Source: Providencia rettgeri
Lineage (GTDB): Bacteria > Pseudomonadota > Gammaproteobacteria > Enterobacterales > Enterobacteriaceae
Length of the DNA stretch: 64,000 bases
NCBI RefSeq assembly: GCF_023205015.1
Contig: NZ_CP096258.1
Span: 496,001-560,000, forward strand
Direction of reading: 5' to 3'
Numbering within the stretch: the stretch's first letter is position 1; every line of letters begins with the position of its first letter. Shown here in pieces: positions 54,945 through 63,395 of this stretch. A program made the position numbers and the translations under genes. The notes beneath the pieces were generated by a model. The model saw only the letters and a list, made by a program, of their open reading frames with translations, was not told where the DNA came from and made no database searches.

Positions 54945-55856
54945 ATGCGCTTAATAACTTATCGTTCTGATGTGACCGCGGCAGCTCGTTTAGGAGCAGT
55001 TGTTAATCAACAAGTAGTGGATTTAGCCCTTTTGGCACAAGAGCAAGGGTTGTACTTGCCTGACAACATGTTGGATTTTATCGATTTAGGTCCACAAGGT
55101 GTGCGTGTTGGTACAGAACTCCTGAATACATATCAAGGGCAATTCCCCGCAGGGACTGCGTGGCCGGTACAAAATGTGAAAATTTTGGCGCCGATCCCTC
55201 GCCCGCGTAAAAATATTTTTGGTATTGGCTTGAACTATGTTGAACATGTGGCGGAATCCAGCCGCACATTAGACACTTCAAAAGAGCTACCAAAACAACC
55301 TGTTATTTTTTCTAAGCCGCCAACCACAGTGATTGGACCGGGAGATGCCATTGAACATAACGCTAAAATTACCCAACAATTAGACTGGGAAGTTGAGTTG
55401 GCAGTGATTATCGGTACGCGTGCGAAAAGTGTTGCGGCAAAAGATGCACTTAACTATGTGTTTGGTTACAGCTTGATGATTGATATGAGTGCGCGTGATT
55501 GTCGTCGTGCAGGGCAATGGATTTACTCAAAAGGGCAAGATACCTATGCGCCATTTGGACCTTGCATTGTGACGGCTGATGAGATCCCAGATCCTCATAC
55601 TTTAGATTTAAGCTTGAAGGTGAATGGTGTAACCAAACAATCCTCAAATACACGTCATATGCTATTTAATGTGAATACATTGATTGAAGATATTAGCCAA
55701 GGGATCACATTAGAACCCGGTGACATTATTGCCACAGGTACTCCTGAAGGGGTAGGAGCGGGGAGAACACCACAAGAATGGGTATGGCCGGGAGATGTGA
55801 TTGAAGCATATGTTGAGAATATTGGTGAACTGCGCCATCCAGTTGTCGCCGTTTAA
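54945..55856 (+). CDS. FAH-family hydrolase (fumaryl/maleyl-pyruvate type)
   Basis: About 303 residues from the ATG at 54945, chosen for the AAGGAG 8 nt upstream. Fumarylacetoacetate hydrolase family with 'FGIGLNYVEHVAES', the metal-binding 'DWEVELAVIIG' and 'GYSLMIDMSARD', and the C-terminal 'GDIIATGTPEGVGAG' signature. It follows the ring-cleavage dioxygenase gene and should split the cleavage product: maleylpyruvate or fumarylpyruvate from gentisate, or the corresponding monoamide from 5-hydroxyanthranilate, releasing pyruvate. About 100 bp of spacing before it is the widest gap inside operon B. Confidence 0.86.
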   Translation: MRLITYRSDVTAAARLGAVVNQQVVDLALLAQEQGLYLPDNMLDFIDLGPQGVRVGTELLNTYQGQFPAGTAWPVQNVKILAPIPRPRKNIFGIGLNYVEHVAESSRTLDTSKELPKQPVIFSKPPTTVIGPGDAIEHNAKITQQLDWEVELAVIIGTRAKSVAAKDALNYVFGYSLMIDMSARDCRRAGQWIYSKGQDTYAPFGPCIVTADEIPDPHTLDLSLKVNGVTKQSSNTRHMLFNVNTLIEDISQGITLEPGDIIATGTPEGVGAGRTPQEWVWPGDVIEAYVENIGELRHPVVAV

Positions 55857-55865
55857 GGGGGAAAC

Positions 55866-56897
55866 ATGCTTAATTTGCAGACATTTAAAGCCGCTGCGGT
55901 ACAAGCCGCTCCGGTGTTTCTCGATACCAATGCGACGGTAGATAAAGTTTGTCATTTAATTGAGGAAGCGGCTGATAACGGGGCGAAATTGGTCGCATTT
56001 CCAGAGGTTTTTATTTCTGGTTACCCTTATTGGAGTTGGGTGATGAACCCGATAGATGGCAGCCCATGGTTTGAAAAACTGTGCAAATCTGCCATTGAAA
56101 TTCCAGGACCTGAAATACAAAAAATTGCTCAAGCTGCCGCACGCCATCACATCAATGTTGTGATTGGTGTGAATGAGCGAAATCCTAATGGCGTTGCTAC
56201 GTTATATAATACGTTAGTGACAATTTCTGATGAAGGAAGGATTCTGGGGCGTCATCGTAAATTAGTCCCAACATGGGCAGAAAAATTAACGTGGGCAAAT
56301 GGAGATGCCTCTTCATTAAAAGTGCACCAGACCAGTATTGGGCCACTTGGGGCGTTAGCGTGTGGGGAAAATACCAATACATTGGCCCGTTTTGCTTTAT
56401 TGGCGCAAGGCGAACTAGTCCATATTGCGAGCTATATCGCCTTACCCGTTGCACCAAAAGATTACGACATGGCTGAGGCGATCCGTTTACGCGCTTCAGC
56501 CCACTGTTTCGAAGGTAAAGTTTTTACGGTTGTTTCGTGTTCGACCGTGTCAGAAGAAATTATTGATGCAATGTCTGTAACCCATCCAGAAGCCCGTGAG
56601 TTACTGGCTCGACCAAATAGTGCTTTCTCAGGGATCATCGGGCCTGATGGGCGGGTTGTAGGCCAACCTTTGATTGACAAAGAAGGCATTGTTTATGGTG
56701 AAATTGATTTGAATCGCTGTATTCAGCCACGACAAATGCATGATATTACAGGCCATTATAACCGTTTTGATATCTTCGATTTACAAGTAAACCGCCGGCC
56801 ATTAACGGCAGCACGTTTTCACGGTAATGGACAAGACAGTGAAGCCTTAAACGCATTTCCAGAATCAAGTGAGTCATTTGGGGAGAATGAGGTATGA
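55866..56897 (+). CDS. Nitrilase-superfamily carbon-nitrogen hydrolase (predicted maleamate amidase)
   Basis: 343 residues, nitrilase fold with the complete Glu-Lys-Cys triad: Glu47 in FPEVF, Lys132 in GRHRKLVPTWAEK and Cys166 in 'LACGENTN'. The overall length and 'GYPYWSWV' and 'HRKLVPT' segments are closest to nitrilases, but the usual CWEN is CGEN here. In this operon, with maleate isomerase directly after it (ATGA overlap), the simplest role is hydrolysis of maleamate to maleate and ammonia, or of an earlier amide intermediate. A true nitrile substrate is possible but no nitrile-forming step is visible. Strong AAGGGGGAA ribosome binding site. Confidence 0.8.
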   Translation: MLNLQTFKAAAVQAAPVFLDTNATVDKVCHLIEEAADNGAKLVAFPEVFISGYPYWSWVMNPIDGSPWFEKLCKSAIEIPGPEIQKIAQAAARHHINVVIGVNERNPNGVATLYNTLVTISDEGRILGRHRKLVPTWAEKLTWANGDASSLKVHQTSIGPLGALACGENTNTLARFALLAQGELVHIASYIALPVAPKDYDMAEAIRLRASAHCFEGKVFTVVSCSTVSEEIIDAMSVTHPEARELLARPNSAFSGIIGPDGRVVGQPLIDKEGIVYGEIDLNRCIQPRQMHDITGHYNRFDIFDLQVNRRPLTAARFHGNGQDSEALNAFPESSESFGENEV

Positions 56898-57649
56898 ATT
56901 TAGCACGTACATATCGTATTGGGCAGATTGTCCCATCATCAAATACCACGATGGAAACAGAAATTCCGGCCATATTACGAGTTAGAGAAGCGCTGTTTGC
57001 GGAGCGCTTTACCTTTCATTCAAGCCGTATGCGCATGCAAAAAGTGACCAAAGAGGAGTTGGCAAAAATGGACTCCGATAGTGACCGCTGTGCTATTGAG
57101 CTGTCAGATGCTGCGGTTGATGTACTGGGGTATGCCTGTTTAGTTGCGATTATGAGCATGGGGAAAGGTTACCATCGCATTTCGGAAAAACGTTTATTTC
57201 AACGTACGGTAGATAATGGCCATCCAGCACCTGTCGTGACGAGTGCTGGAGCATTAGTTGATGGCCTACATGCAATGGGTGCTAAAAAAGTGTCTATTCT
57301 AACGCCGTATATGAAGCCGTTGACGCAGTTAGTGATTGATTATATTGAAAGTGAAGGCATTGAAGTGGTAGATAGTATTTCATTGGAAATCCCCGATAAT
57401 TTAGACGTGGGTCGGCAAAACCCATTAGCCCCAGTGGAAATTACGAAAAAACTAAACACCCAAGTAGATGCAATTGTGGCTTCTGCATGTGTACAAATGC
57501 CTTCACTACCTTCAATACAATTAATTGAAGACAGAATAGGTTTACCGGTACTGTCTTCTTCGGTGGCAACGACTTATATGATGCTAAAAAAGCTGGGTTT
57601 AGAAACGCGTGTTGATGGGTTTGGTTCCCTGTTGAGTGGAAAGTTTTAG
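56894..57649 (+). CDS. Maleate cis-trans isomerase
   Basis: 251 residues, Asp/Glu racemase superfamily, maleate isomerase branch (NicE/MaiA-like). Signature 'IVPSSNTTMETEIPAIL' at the N terminus, and the two catalytic Cys in 'GYACLVAIMSMGKG' (Cys82) and 'VASACVQMPSLPS' (Cys199). It turns maleate into fumarate for the TCA cycle without cofactor. The ATG overlaps the stop of the nitrilase gene (ATGA), a strong hint that the nitrilase makes its substrate. In nicotinate degradation the equivalent enzyme follows maleamate amidohydrolase. Confidence 0.87.
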   Translation: MNLARTYRIGQIVPSSNTTMETEIPAILRVREALFAERFTFHSSRMRMQKVTKEELAKMDSDSDRCAIELSDAAVDVLGYACLVAIMSMGKGYHRISEKRLFQRTVDNGHPAPVVTSAGALVDGLHAMGAKKVSILTPYMKPLTQLVIDYIESEGIEVVDSISLEIPDNLDVGRQNPLAPVEITKKLNTQVDAIVASACVQMPSLPSIQLIEDRIGLPVLSSSVATTYMMLKKLGLETRVDGFGSLLSGKF

Positions 57650-57728
57650 CTGAATTATCGCCGACTTCTGCTACTCTTGAGCGGTTGTAACCAAATGCAA
57701 TAATTCAAGAGTTTATCAAGGGGAGCGA

Positions 57729-58277
57729 ATGAGAAACTCAAAGGTTTTTGTTGATAATTACTTGCCTGCCCTGTTGGGGCAGGCTTGGATGTTAGTATCA
57801 TCGGAATTTCATGCTATTGTTGAAAAAAAAGGGTTGTCAGTCTTAGAGTGGCGAGTGTTATCCACCCTAGCAGGCAATGGCTCGATGGGGATCACTGAGC
57901 TCTCACAAAAAACGGTCAGTAAACAACCGACAATTACTCGCGTACTACAACGGTTAGAGCAGCAGGGGCACGTGGTTCGCCACAGTAACCATAATGGAAG
58001 TGATAAGCGCATAACACTTGTTAGTGTGACATCAAGTGGAATGTCACTGGTCGATGGTTTACTTGTTGCAGCTCAGCAACACGAAGAAGCCGTTTTAGCC
58101 CCTTTGGGGTTGCGTAAAAGTAAGCTACTTAAGCAAGTACTACAAGAACTTGTTGAGCGGTACAGTATTGAAAACACCAATACAGCTGATAAAAGCACGT
58201 CGGATAAAAATAATGCAAAAACGGTAAAAAGGAAAAAATTAGGCAGTCAAAATTTATCCAAAGAAACAACAAAGTAG
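57729..58277 (+). CDS. MarR-family transcriptional regulator
   Basis: 182 residues. Winged helix of the MarR type: 'LSVLEWRVLSTLAGNGSMGITELSQKTVSKQPTITRVLQRLEQQG' (residues about 37-80) and the wing 'RHSNHNGSDKRITLVSVTSSG'. Beyond residue about 155 there is a Lys/Ser/Thr-rich tail. It closes operon B, 80 bp after the isomerase, with GGGGAGCG before the start. It likely represses the operon and is relieved by an aromatic or CoA-ester ligand; the palindrome at 47106-47119 is a candidate operator. Confidence 0.85.
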   Translation: MRNSKVFVDNYLPALLGQAWMLVSSEFHAIVEKKGLSVLEWRVLSTLAGNGSMGITELSQKTVSKQPTITRVLQRLEQQGHVVRHSNHNGSDKRITLVSVTSSGMSLVDGLLVAAQQHEEAVLAPLGLRKSKLLKQVLQELVERYSIENTNTADKSTSDKNNAKTVKRKKLGSQNLSKETTK

Positions 58278-58348
58278 TCGATTAATGATGGTTTAGTCCT
58301 ATTTTTGATGGCAATACACAGCTTATTATTGATATTGCGTTTAACTAT

Positions 58349-58378
58349 TTATTTATCAAATAGATAAATAAGTTTTTT
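58349..58378 (+). terminator. Intrinsic terminator of operon B/marR
   Basis: TTATTTATC aaata GATAAATAA followed by GTTTTTT; 70 nt after the MarR stop codon. Confidence 0.7.
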
Positions 58379-58532
58379 ATGGGTATTTAAGTCAGTGATG
58401 ATTTTTCGCAACCTGATGATAGATAAGCTATTTCTTAATTTTATTATTTTTGTATCGATTGATTAATTGCCACTTTACATTGATTCAATTTATCTATTTA
58501 CTGCATAACTGATAATTAATGATTAGCTAAAC

Positions 58533-60191
58533 ATGGAGCAATCAATGTCAGTAGTGACACTTGTACTCGTTTTTTTATTAGCCGTTATTGTGAGCGTTTT
58601 TATATCACGATTGCTCAAAGATATTATTCCATTACCCTTGATACAGATAGCATTGGGGGCAGGATTATCTTTATACGGTTTTACGGTTGAGTTTGAACCT
58701 CACCTATTTTTGTTTTTATTTATTCCTCCTTTATTGTTTCTTGATGGCTGGCGTATTCCTAAAGAAGCCTTATTTCAAGAAATTAAGCCGATCATGTCGT
58801 TAGCTATCGGTCTCGTGGTGGTCACGGTTATTGGTATGGGCTTCTTTATACATTGGCTCATTCCAGCCATTTCTTTGGCCGTCGCTTTTGCGCTGGCGGC
58901 TATTTTGTCGCCTACAGATCCTGTTTCCGTATCTGCCATGACCGTCAATTCCCCATTGCCATCGCGGATGGCGCATATTCTAGAGGGGGAATCATTGCTG
59001 AATGATGCAACGGGTTTGGTGTGTTTCAGTTTTGCGGTGGTCGCTGCGTTAACAGGCACATTTTCCCTTGTCTCAGCGGCTGGGCAATTTGTATTTGTGG
59101 CATTTGGCGGAATTTTAATTGGTCTGCTGGTCGCTTGGGCAATTGGTTGGTTAAATCAATTATTGGTTAAGCGTACAGGGGAAGAACCTGCTATTCAGAT
59201 TATGATCAGCTTATTGATGCCATTTACGGCTTATTTGTTAGCTGAACATCTACATGTCTCCGGTATTTTAGCGGCGGTGGTTGCTGGTATTGCCATGCAC
59301 TATGAAAAAATTGCAGGGCGCATGCAAGCCGCTACACGTATGCAAAGTAAAGCGGTGTGGGATACGGTACAAACTGCGTTGAACGGGATGATTTTTATCC
59401 TGTTAGGCGAGCAGTTACCGGGTATGTGGACAAATATGCCTGAAGTTGCCGAATCCGCAGGTGCTAGCCACCCTTGGATGTTATTTGTTTATGTGGTGGT
59501 GATTACGGTCGCATTGGCTATTTTGCGCTTTAGTTGGGTGTGGATCTCAATGACGCTAACGGTATTCCATAATCGCCGTCGTGGTAAAGAAGCGGATGTC
59601 ATGCATATTCGTATGATGGCGGTAATGGCGACAGCGGGTGTGCGCGGAGCGATTACATTAGCGGGTATTCTCACGTTACCTTTATTGATGCCTGATGGCT
59701 CATTATTTCCGAATCGAGATTTAGCCATTTTCTTGGCGATGGGCGTGATTTTGTGTTCATTGCTGATTGCCAGTATTGCACTGCCTATTTTAACGAAAGG
59801 GCTGGTACAAGACTTACCTTATGATAATGACGAAATCCGAGCGCGATTGGCTTTAAATGAAGCGGCGATGGCGCATTTACGTGACCTGATGAACCACCCA
59901 TCGGATGATATGGATGAAATTGCCATGCGTACTGAGGTTGGGGCTCAATTGTTAGAAATTTATGGTAGACGACTCGATAATTCAGATGAAACTGAATCAG
60001 ATGTCTATGATTTACACAAAATGATTGATATGGAACGTGAGATGTCCAAATCAGCGTTAAAAGCGAAACGGGACGCGTTATATCAAATGCGTAAAAGCAA
60101 AAATATCAATGAAAGGGTATATCACCGTTTACGTGATGAACTTGATTTAAAAGAAGAAACGCTTAATCACCATAAAAATGGCAAACATTAG
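58533..60191 (+). CDS. CPA1-type Na+/H+ antiporter, YjcE-like
   Basis: 552 residues with about 12-13 membrane segments followed by a charged C-terminal cytosolic tail (about 425-552). Characteristic motifs are 'FIPPLLFLDGWRIP', the ion-binding 'ALAAILSPTDPVSVSAM' and 'GESLLNDATGLV', and 'GVRGAITLAGILTLPLLMP'. This arrangement and length match E. coli YjcE. Members exchange Na+ or K+ for H+ at the inner membrane. It stands alone; the start context is weak (no strong Shine-Dalgarno; a second Met at 58545 is possible). Strong terminator downstream. Confidence 0.87.
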   Translation: MEQSMSVVTLVLVFLLAVIVSVFISRLLKDIIPLPLIQIALGAGLSLYGFTVEFEPHLFLFLFIPPLLFLDGWRIPKEALFQEIKPIMSLAIGLVVVTVIGMGFFIHWLIPAISLAVAFALAAILSPTDPVSVSAMTVNSPLPSRMAHILEGESLLNDATGLVCFSFAVVAALTGTFSLVSAAGQFVFVAFGGILIGLLVAWAIGWLNQLLVKRTGEEPAIQIMISLLMPFTAYLLAEHLHVSGILAAVVAGIAMHYEKIAGRMQAATRMQSKAVWDTVQTALNGMIFILLGEQLPGMWTNMPEVAESAGASHPWMLFVYVVVITVALAILRFSWVWISMTLTVFHNRRRGKEADVMHIRMMAVMATAGVRGAITLAGILTLPLLMPDGSLFPNRDLAIFLAMGVILCSLLIASIALPILTKGLVQDLPYDNDEIRARLALNEAAMAHLRDLMNHPSDDMDEIAMRTEVGAQLLEIYGRRLDNSDETESDVYDLHKMIDMEREMSKSALKAKRDALYQMRKSKNINERVYHRLRDELDLKEETLNHHKNGKH

Positions 60192-60199
60192 TTAGAGAA

Positions 60200-60233
60200 A
60201 AATGACCTGAATTTATTTAGGTCATTTTTTTAT
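60200..60233 (+). terminator. Intrinsic terminator of the antiporter gene
   Basis: AAAATGACCT gaatttattt AGGTCATTTTTTT, perfect 8-9-bp stem plus T-run. Confidence 0.88.
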
Positions 60234-60309
60234 GAATGTCATTCAAGTAGGTTTGACGGTTTGTATAGATTGCAGGTAAGTTAGTAATAATTCTATTTAG
60301 GAAATTTAT

Positions 60310-60357
60310 ATGTTACAAGGCACTGTTAGCTTAAGCATTATTATTACCATCACTTAG
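60310..60357 (+). CDS. Putative regulatory leader peptide (Ile/Thr run)
   Basis: A 15-codon ORF, product MLQGTVSLSIIITIT, with AGGA 7 nt ahead. The clustered Ile-Ile-Ile-Thr-Ile-Thr codons at its end, directly ahead of a terminator and a competing hairpin, match the architecture of amino-acid attenuators such as thrL. Codon-level attenuation by Ile/Thr supply is inferred. Confidence 0.5.
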   Translation: MLQGTVSLSIIITIT

Positions 60358-60418
60358 TGGTGGGGATAAGCTACATCCTAAACCCGCCAGATAAGGCGGG
60401 TTTTTTGCCCTTATCTGG
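60328..60418 (+). promoter_or_regulatory. Attenuator-like terminator with competing hairpins
   Basis: Terminator: AACCCGCC agataa GGCGGGTT + TTTT (60381-60406). An alternative perfect stem CCAGATAAGG (60387-60396) / CCTTATCTGG (60409-60418) uses the loop and 3' arm of the terminator, so the two cannot form together. Upstream, AGCTTA (60328) / TAAGCT (60372) and CCATCAC-TTA-GTGGTGG form further pairings that overlap the leader peptide end. The downstream gene starts at 60444. Confidence 0.6.
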
Positions 60419-60443
60419 TTAATTCTTCAGTAAGGAGCTATTT

Positions 60444-60956
60444 ATGAATTTAACAGAAGCCTCACCATTATTAAAAAACCCGCCTCGTTTGCATTTTCTT
60501 TGTGGCAAAATTGCTTCAGGGAAATCGACATTAGCAAAACAACTGGCTAACTCCCTCCGTACTATTTTGCTCTGTGAAGATGAGTGGCTTGCTGCCCTTT
60601 ACCCTAATGAAATTACTGAACTGGCTCACTATGTTGAAAAAAGTACTTTAGTGAAGCAAGTATTAGAAGGCCATATTAAGCAATTAATACAGGCTGGGAA
60701 TAACATTGTGATGGATTTTCCTGCGAATACACCAATGCAGCGGCAATGGTTAGCGTCACTAGCACAGTCATCTGATGTCCCTTATGTATTTCATGTATTG
60801 CAGGTAAGTAATGACGAATGTAAAGCAAGACTTTCAGCGCGTAATTTAGCAAGGGAAAACCCCTTTCAAACCTCTGAAACGCAGTTTGATTTAATTACGG
60901 CACATTTTTCTTATCCAAAAAGTAGCGAGCAGTTAATCTGCAAATTTTACCCATAA
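60444..60956 (+). CDS. P-loop ATP-binding protein (kinase-like)
   Basis: 170 residues. A Walker A motif GKIASGKST sits at residues about 22-30, and 'LCEDEWLAALYP' and 'NIVMDFPANTPMQRQWL' follow as in small-molecule kinases and chloramphenicol phosphotransferase-like proteins, with a lid-like 'CKARLSARNLARENP' segment. No signal or membrane helix. The substrate is unknown. Its expression seems to be controlled by the leader/terminator just upstream. AAGGAG ribosome binding site. Confidence 0.78.
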   Translation: MNLTEASPLLKNPPRLHFLCGKIASGKSTLAKQLANSLRTILLCEDEWLAALYPNEITELAHYVEKSTLVKQVLEGHIKQLIQAGNNIVMDFPANTPMQRQWLASLAQSSDVPYVFHVLQVSNDECKARLSARNLARENPFQTSETQFDLITAHFSYPKSSEQLICKFYP

Positions 60957-61012
60957 AAATAACAGGTCTGAGTAATAAACCTCTGGAGGATAATTATTAC
61001 TCAGATTTATAG

Positions 61013-61633
61013 TCATTTAGGGCGATACATTTTTAAATTTTGCTGCTGTTCTATCCAATAATAATCGGCGGGTCCTCCAGCACGTAATAATGGCTTCTGG
61101 CCAGCACAATCATATAACCCATCATTCAATGCGGACTCATCAATATGCACCATAACAACTTCTCCCATCACCATCCAAGTATCCAATAACTGGCCATCAG
61201 CACGTTTCAGTTGTTGGTATTGTGTGACAACACATTCCATTGAAACGGGGGTTTGAGCAACGCGAGGGGGAGAAACTAATGTAGAAGGTAGAGTCGACAG
61301 CCCTGTTAATGCAAATTCGCTTTCACCATGTGCCAGTGTGGCACTACTCATATTTACGTGCTCGCCAAGTGCAAGGGTTGCGAGGTTATACACAAATTCC
61401 CCTGTTTCAATGGCATTAGTTACTGAATCTTTTTTTCCAACGCTAGAAAAGGCCAATATAGGTGGTGAGTAATTGAAGATATTGAAAAAACTATAGGGAG
61501 CTAGATTGGTTCTGCCTTTGCTATCTTGGGTTGATATCCAACCAATCGGCCTAGGGCCAATAAGTGATGGGATAGGATCATGGGGTAGCCCGTGACCTTG
61601 TTGTGGCCGGTAACTGTAAAATTTCGTTATCAT
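61013..61633 (-). CDS. Flavin-reductase-like split-barrel protein
   Basis: 206 residues, FMN-binding split barrel of the flavin-reductase-like domain family ('IPSLIGPRPIGWISTQDSKGRTNLAPYSFFNIFNYSPPILAFSS' region, 'ETGEFVYNLATLALGEHVNMSS', 'MGEVVMVHIDESAL'). This branch is generally found as a stand-alone flavoprotein of unknown substrate. It differs from the StyB-like reductase of operon A and shares no operon with a monooxygenase. A weak GGAGTCC-type ribosome binding site (TTTTTGGAGTCC on the other strand) is unclear. Confidence 0.75.
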   Translation of the reverse strand: MITKFYSYRPQQGHGLPHDPIPSLIGPRPIGWISTQDSKGRTNLAPYSFFNIFNYSPPILAFSSVGKKDSVTNAIETGEFVYNLATLALGEHVNMSSATLAHGESEFALTGLSTLPSTLVSPPRVAQTPVSMECVVTQYQQLKRADGQLLDTWMVMGEVVMVHIDESALNDGLYDCAGQKPLLRAGGPADYYWIEQQQNLKMYRPK

Positions 61634-62258
61634 TTTTGGAGTCCTTTTTAACGTTACTCTAGCGGATATTTTAACTAGATGTTAGGTGTTTAGATAAAAA
61701 ATGCGATTAATGTATAAAGAATGCAGTAAGTGGATACGTTATTTTTATTTAGCACTAAGATAGATAACTTAAGGTAATAATAATAATTTAAATAGTAATT
61801 GGTGATTACTTTATTTTAATTGTGGTTATTTATGTTGAATTTATCATTTAACCCTATTTTTGTGTAAAAGTAGTGGATTTATTTGTTTTAATTGTTTGCG
61901 TTGTTTTATTCTTTTGAATTTATTTTATCCAGCACGTTAATATTTTGAGTTTAATTTATTCATCTTGCTACTATCTCAGTTGTTATGTTATTTAATATTT
62001 TGATTTATTTGGTTTTTTTATTTATTTTATAAATTATATAATAGACGCTATATAATTTAATAGAAAATAACTATCAAATTATATATGTTCGATCGATATA
62101 AACGTGTTTACAGAATTAATTAATAAACCTATATTTAAATTCAATTGCTTCTATCTGTGATTGGATATATCCACTTTTTTACATTAAAACAATTATGGTT
62201 TAAATTCAGATTTTGTTTTTTAATTTATTATATGAAGGTGTTGTTTGTTGGAATTAAT
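61634..62258. other. Extremely AT-rich regulatory stretch before the second fimbrial locus
   Basis: About 620 bp, mostly A/T with long T runs; no ORF of coding character. It should hold the promoter of the MrpJ-like gene. I saw no convincing pair of inverted repeats for an invertible promoter. H-NS silencing is likely from composition. Confidence 0.5.
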
Positions 62259-62588
62259 ATGATAAAAACAAATGCATTATTACGTCGAGATGTTGGGTTA
62301 TTTTTAAGGCAAGCTAGAATTGATAAGTCACTAACAGGATACCAATTAGCGAAAATATTAAAAATAAGTCAACAGCAAGTTTCTCGTTATGAAAGAGGAG
62401 AAACAGGTATTAATATTGAAATATTAAATGTCTTTTTGAATGTATTAGAAAAAAATTGGTTAGAGTTTTTTTTCAAAGTATTAGTTAACCATTCAAGTGA
62501 AATTGCAGATATAAGAACGCAAGATGAAATTTTTTATCTCATCGAAAGATCATTTTTCTACTATTATGGAAAAATGAAAATTAGATGA
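62259..62588 (+). CDS. MrpJ-like XRE-family regulator
   Basis: 109 residues from the ATG at 62259 (the longer frame to 62145 adds an unlikely hydrophobic N terminus). Cro/CI-type HTH: 'VGLFLRQARIDKSLTGYQLAKILKISQQQVSRYERGETGINI' region, residues about 11-55. Size and sequence resemble MrpJ of Proteus mirabilis, a fimbria-linked repressor of flagellar transcription. It precedes two pilin genes, unlike mrpJ which closes the mrp operon. The reciprocal control of motility and adhesion is inferred from the family. Confidence 0.75.
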   Translation: MIKTNALLRRDVGLFLRQARIDKSLTGYQLAKILKISQQQVSRYERGETGINIEILNVFLNVLEKNWLEFFFKVLVNHSSEIADIRTQDEIFYLIERSFFYYYGKMKIR

Positions 62589-62746
62589 TTTTCAATGGTT
62601 TTTATTGAAATAGTAATTTACATATATTACAGCTCTTAGTTTTGTGTCTTCTTTAATTGGATTAAATATGGAAATTAGACTTACGCTATTAATTTTTTAA
62701 TGGTGTATTTTTTGTAATTTAATTTTTTAATTGAAAGGAAAAATAT

Positions 62747-63334
62747 ATGCGATTACCCAAATTAAATATTTCCCCCCAGTTATCAAAATCATCTCGGTTA
62801 TTTATTTTCACTGCATTGATGACAACTTTTTTATCAACAAATTCTGCGGCAGACAATACAGGCACAGTTGATTTCGAAGGTGTCGTTGTGAGTACACCTT
62901 GTAATATAGCGCAATCTTCCCTCAAGCAACTTATTGATTTTGGACAGTTATCTCGTAGAGCGTTGGAAAATGGTCGTGTAGCTGAAGTGAAATTTAATAT
63001 TGAATTTACGGGATGTGATTTCGCTGATTTTGATACCGATGCAGCAGGAAAACCCATTGCTGTTAAATCAATGGAGTTAGTGTTTACAGGCCAAAGCTAT
63101 GCGGATGCAACGAATACTTTGCTTTCTACTTCTGCAGGCAATACCAACAATGTGGGAATTGGTATTGATGGATTTGAATTTGGAAAAGCGAAAGATGTGT
63201 TCTCACGCATTATTAATAAGAAGGGAGATAACGTGCTGTCTTTCAAAGCGTTAGCAAAGGCTGTTGATACGACGAAAAGTGTATCGGAAGGTAAGTTCAG
63301 TGCGGTAACAAACTTTCGTATTACTTATCAATAA
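62747..63334 (+). CDS. Fimbrial subunit
   Basis: 195 residues with a signal peptide ending near SAA. Pilin features: 'TGTVDFEGVVVSTPCNIAQSS' with the first Cys, a second Cys in 'FTGCDFADF', and the C terminus 'TNFRITYQ'. Probably the major subunit of a second chaperone-usher locus that continues past the window. AAAGGAAAAA ribosome binding site. Confidence 0.85.
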   Translation: MRLPKLNISPQLSKSSRLFIFTALMTTFLSTNSAADNTGTVDFEGVVVSTPCNIAQSSLKQLIDFGQLSRRALENGRVAEVKFNIEFTGCDFADFDTDAAGKPIAVKSMELVFTGQSYADATNTLLSTSAGNTNNVGIGIDGFEFGKAKDVFSRIINKKGDNVLSFKALAKAVDTTKSVSEGKFSAVTNFRITYQ

Positions 63335-63395
63335 CTAAACAGTTTAACCGCCAGTATTGGCTGGTGGTTAAATGAGAGCCAGTAGAGGGGGTGTC

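Noticed and set aside
47204..57649. Reading operon B as a salicylate/gentisate pathway
   Set aside because: Kept as an alternative but not preferred: no salicylyl-CoA ligase is present and the IorAB-like enzyme and nitrilase would have no role.
61634..62258. Invertible fimbrial promoter
   Set aside because: No convincing inverted repeats or adjacent recombinase gene seen; only AT-rich sequence.
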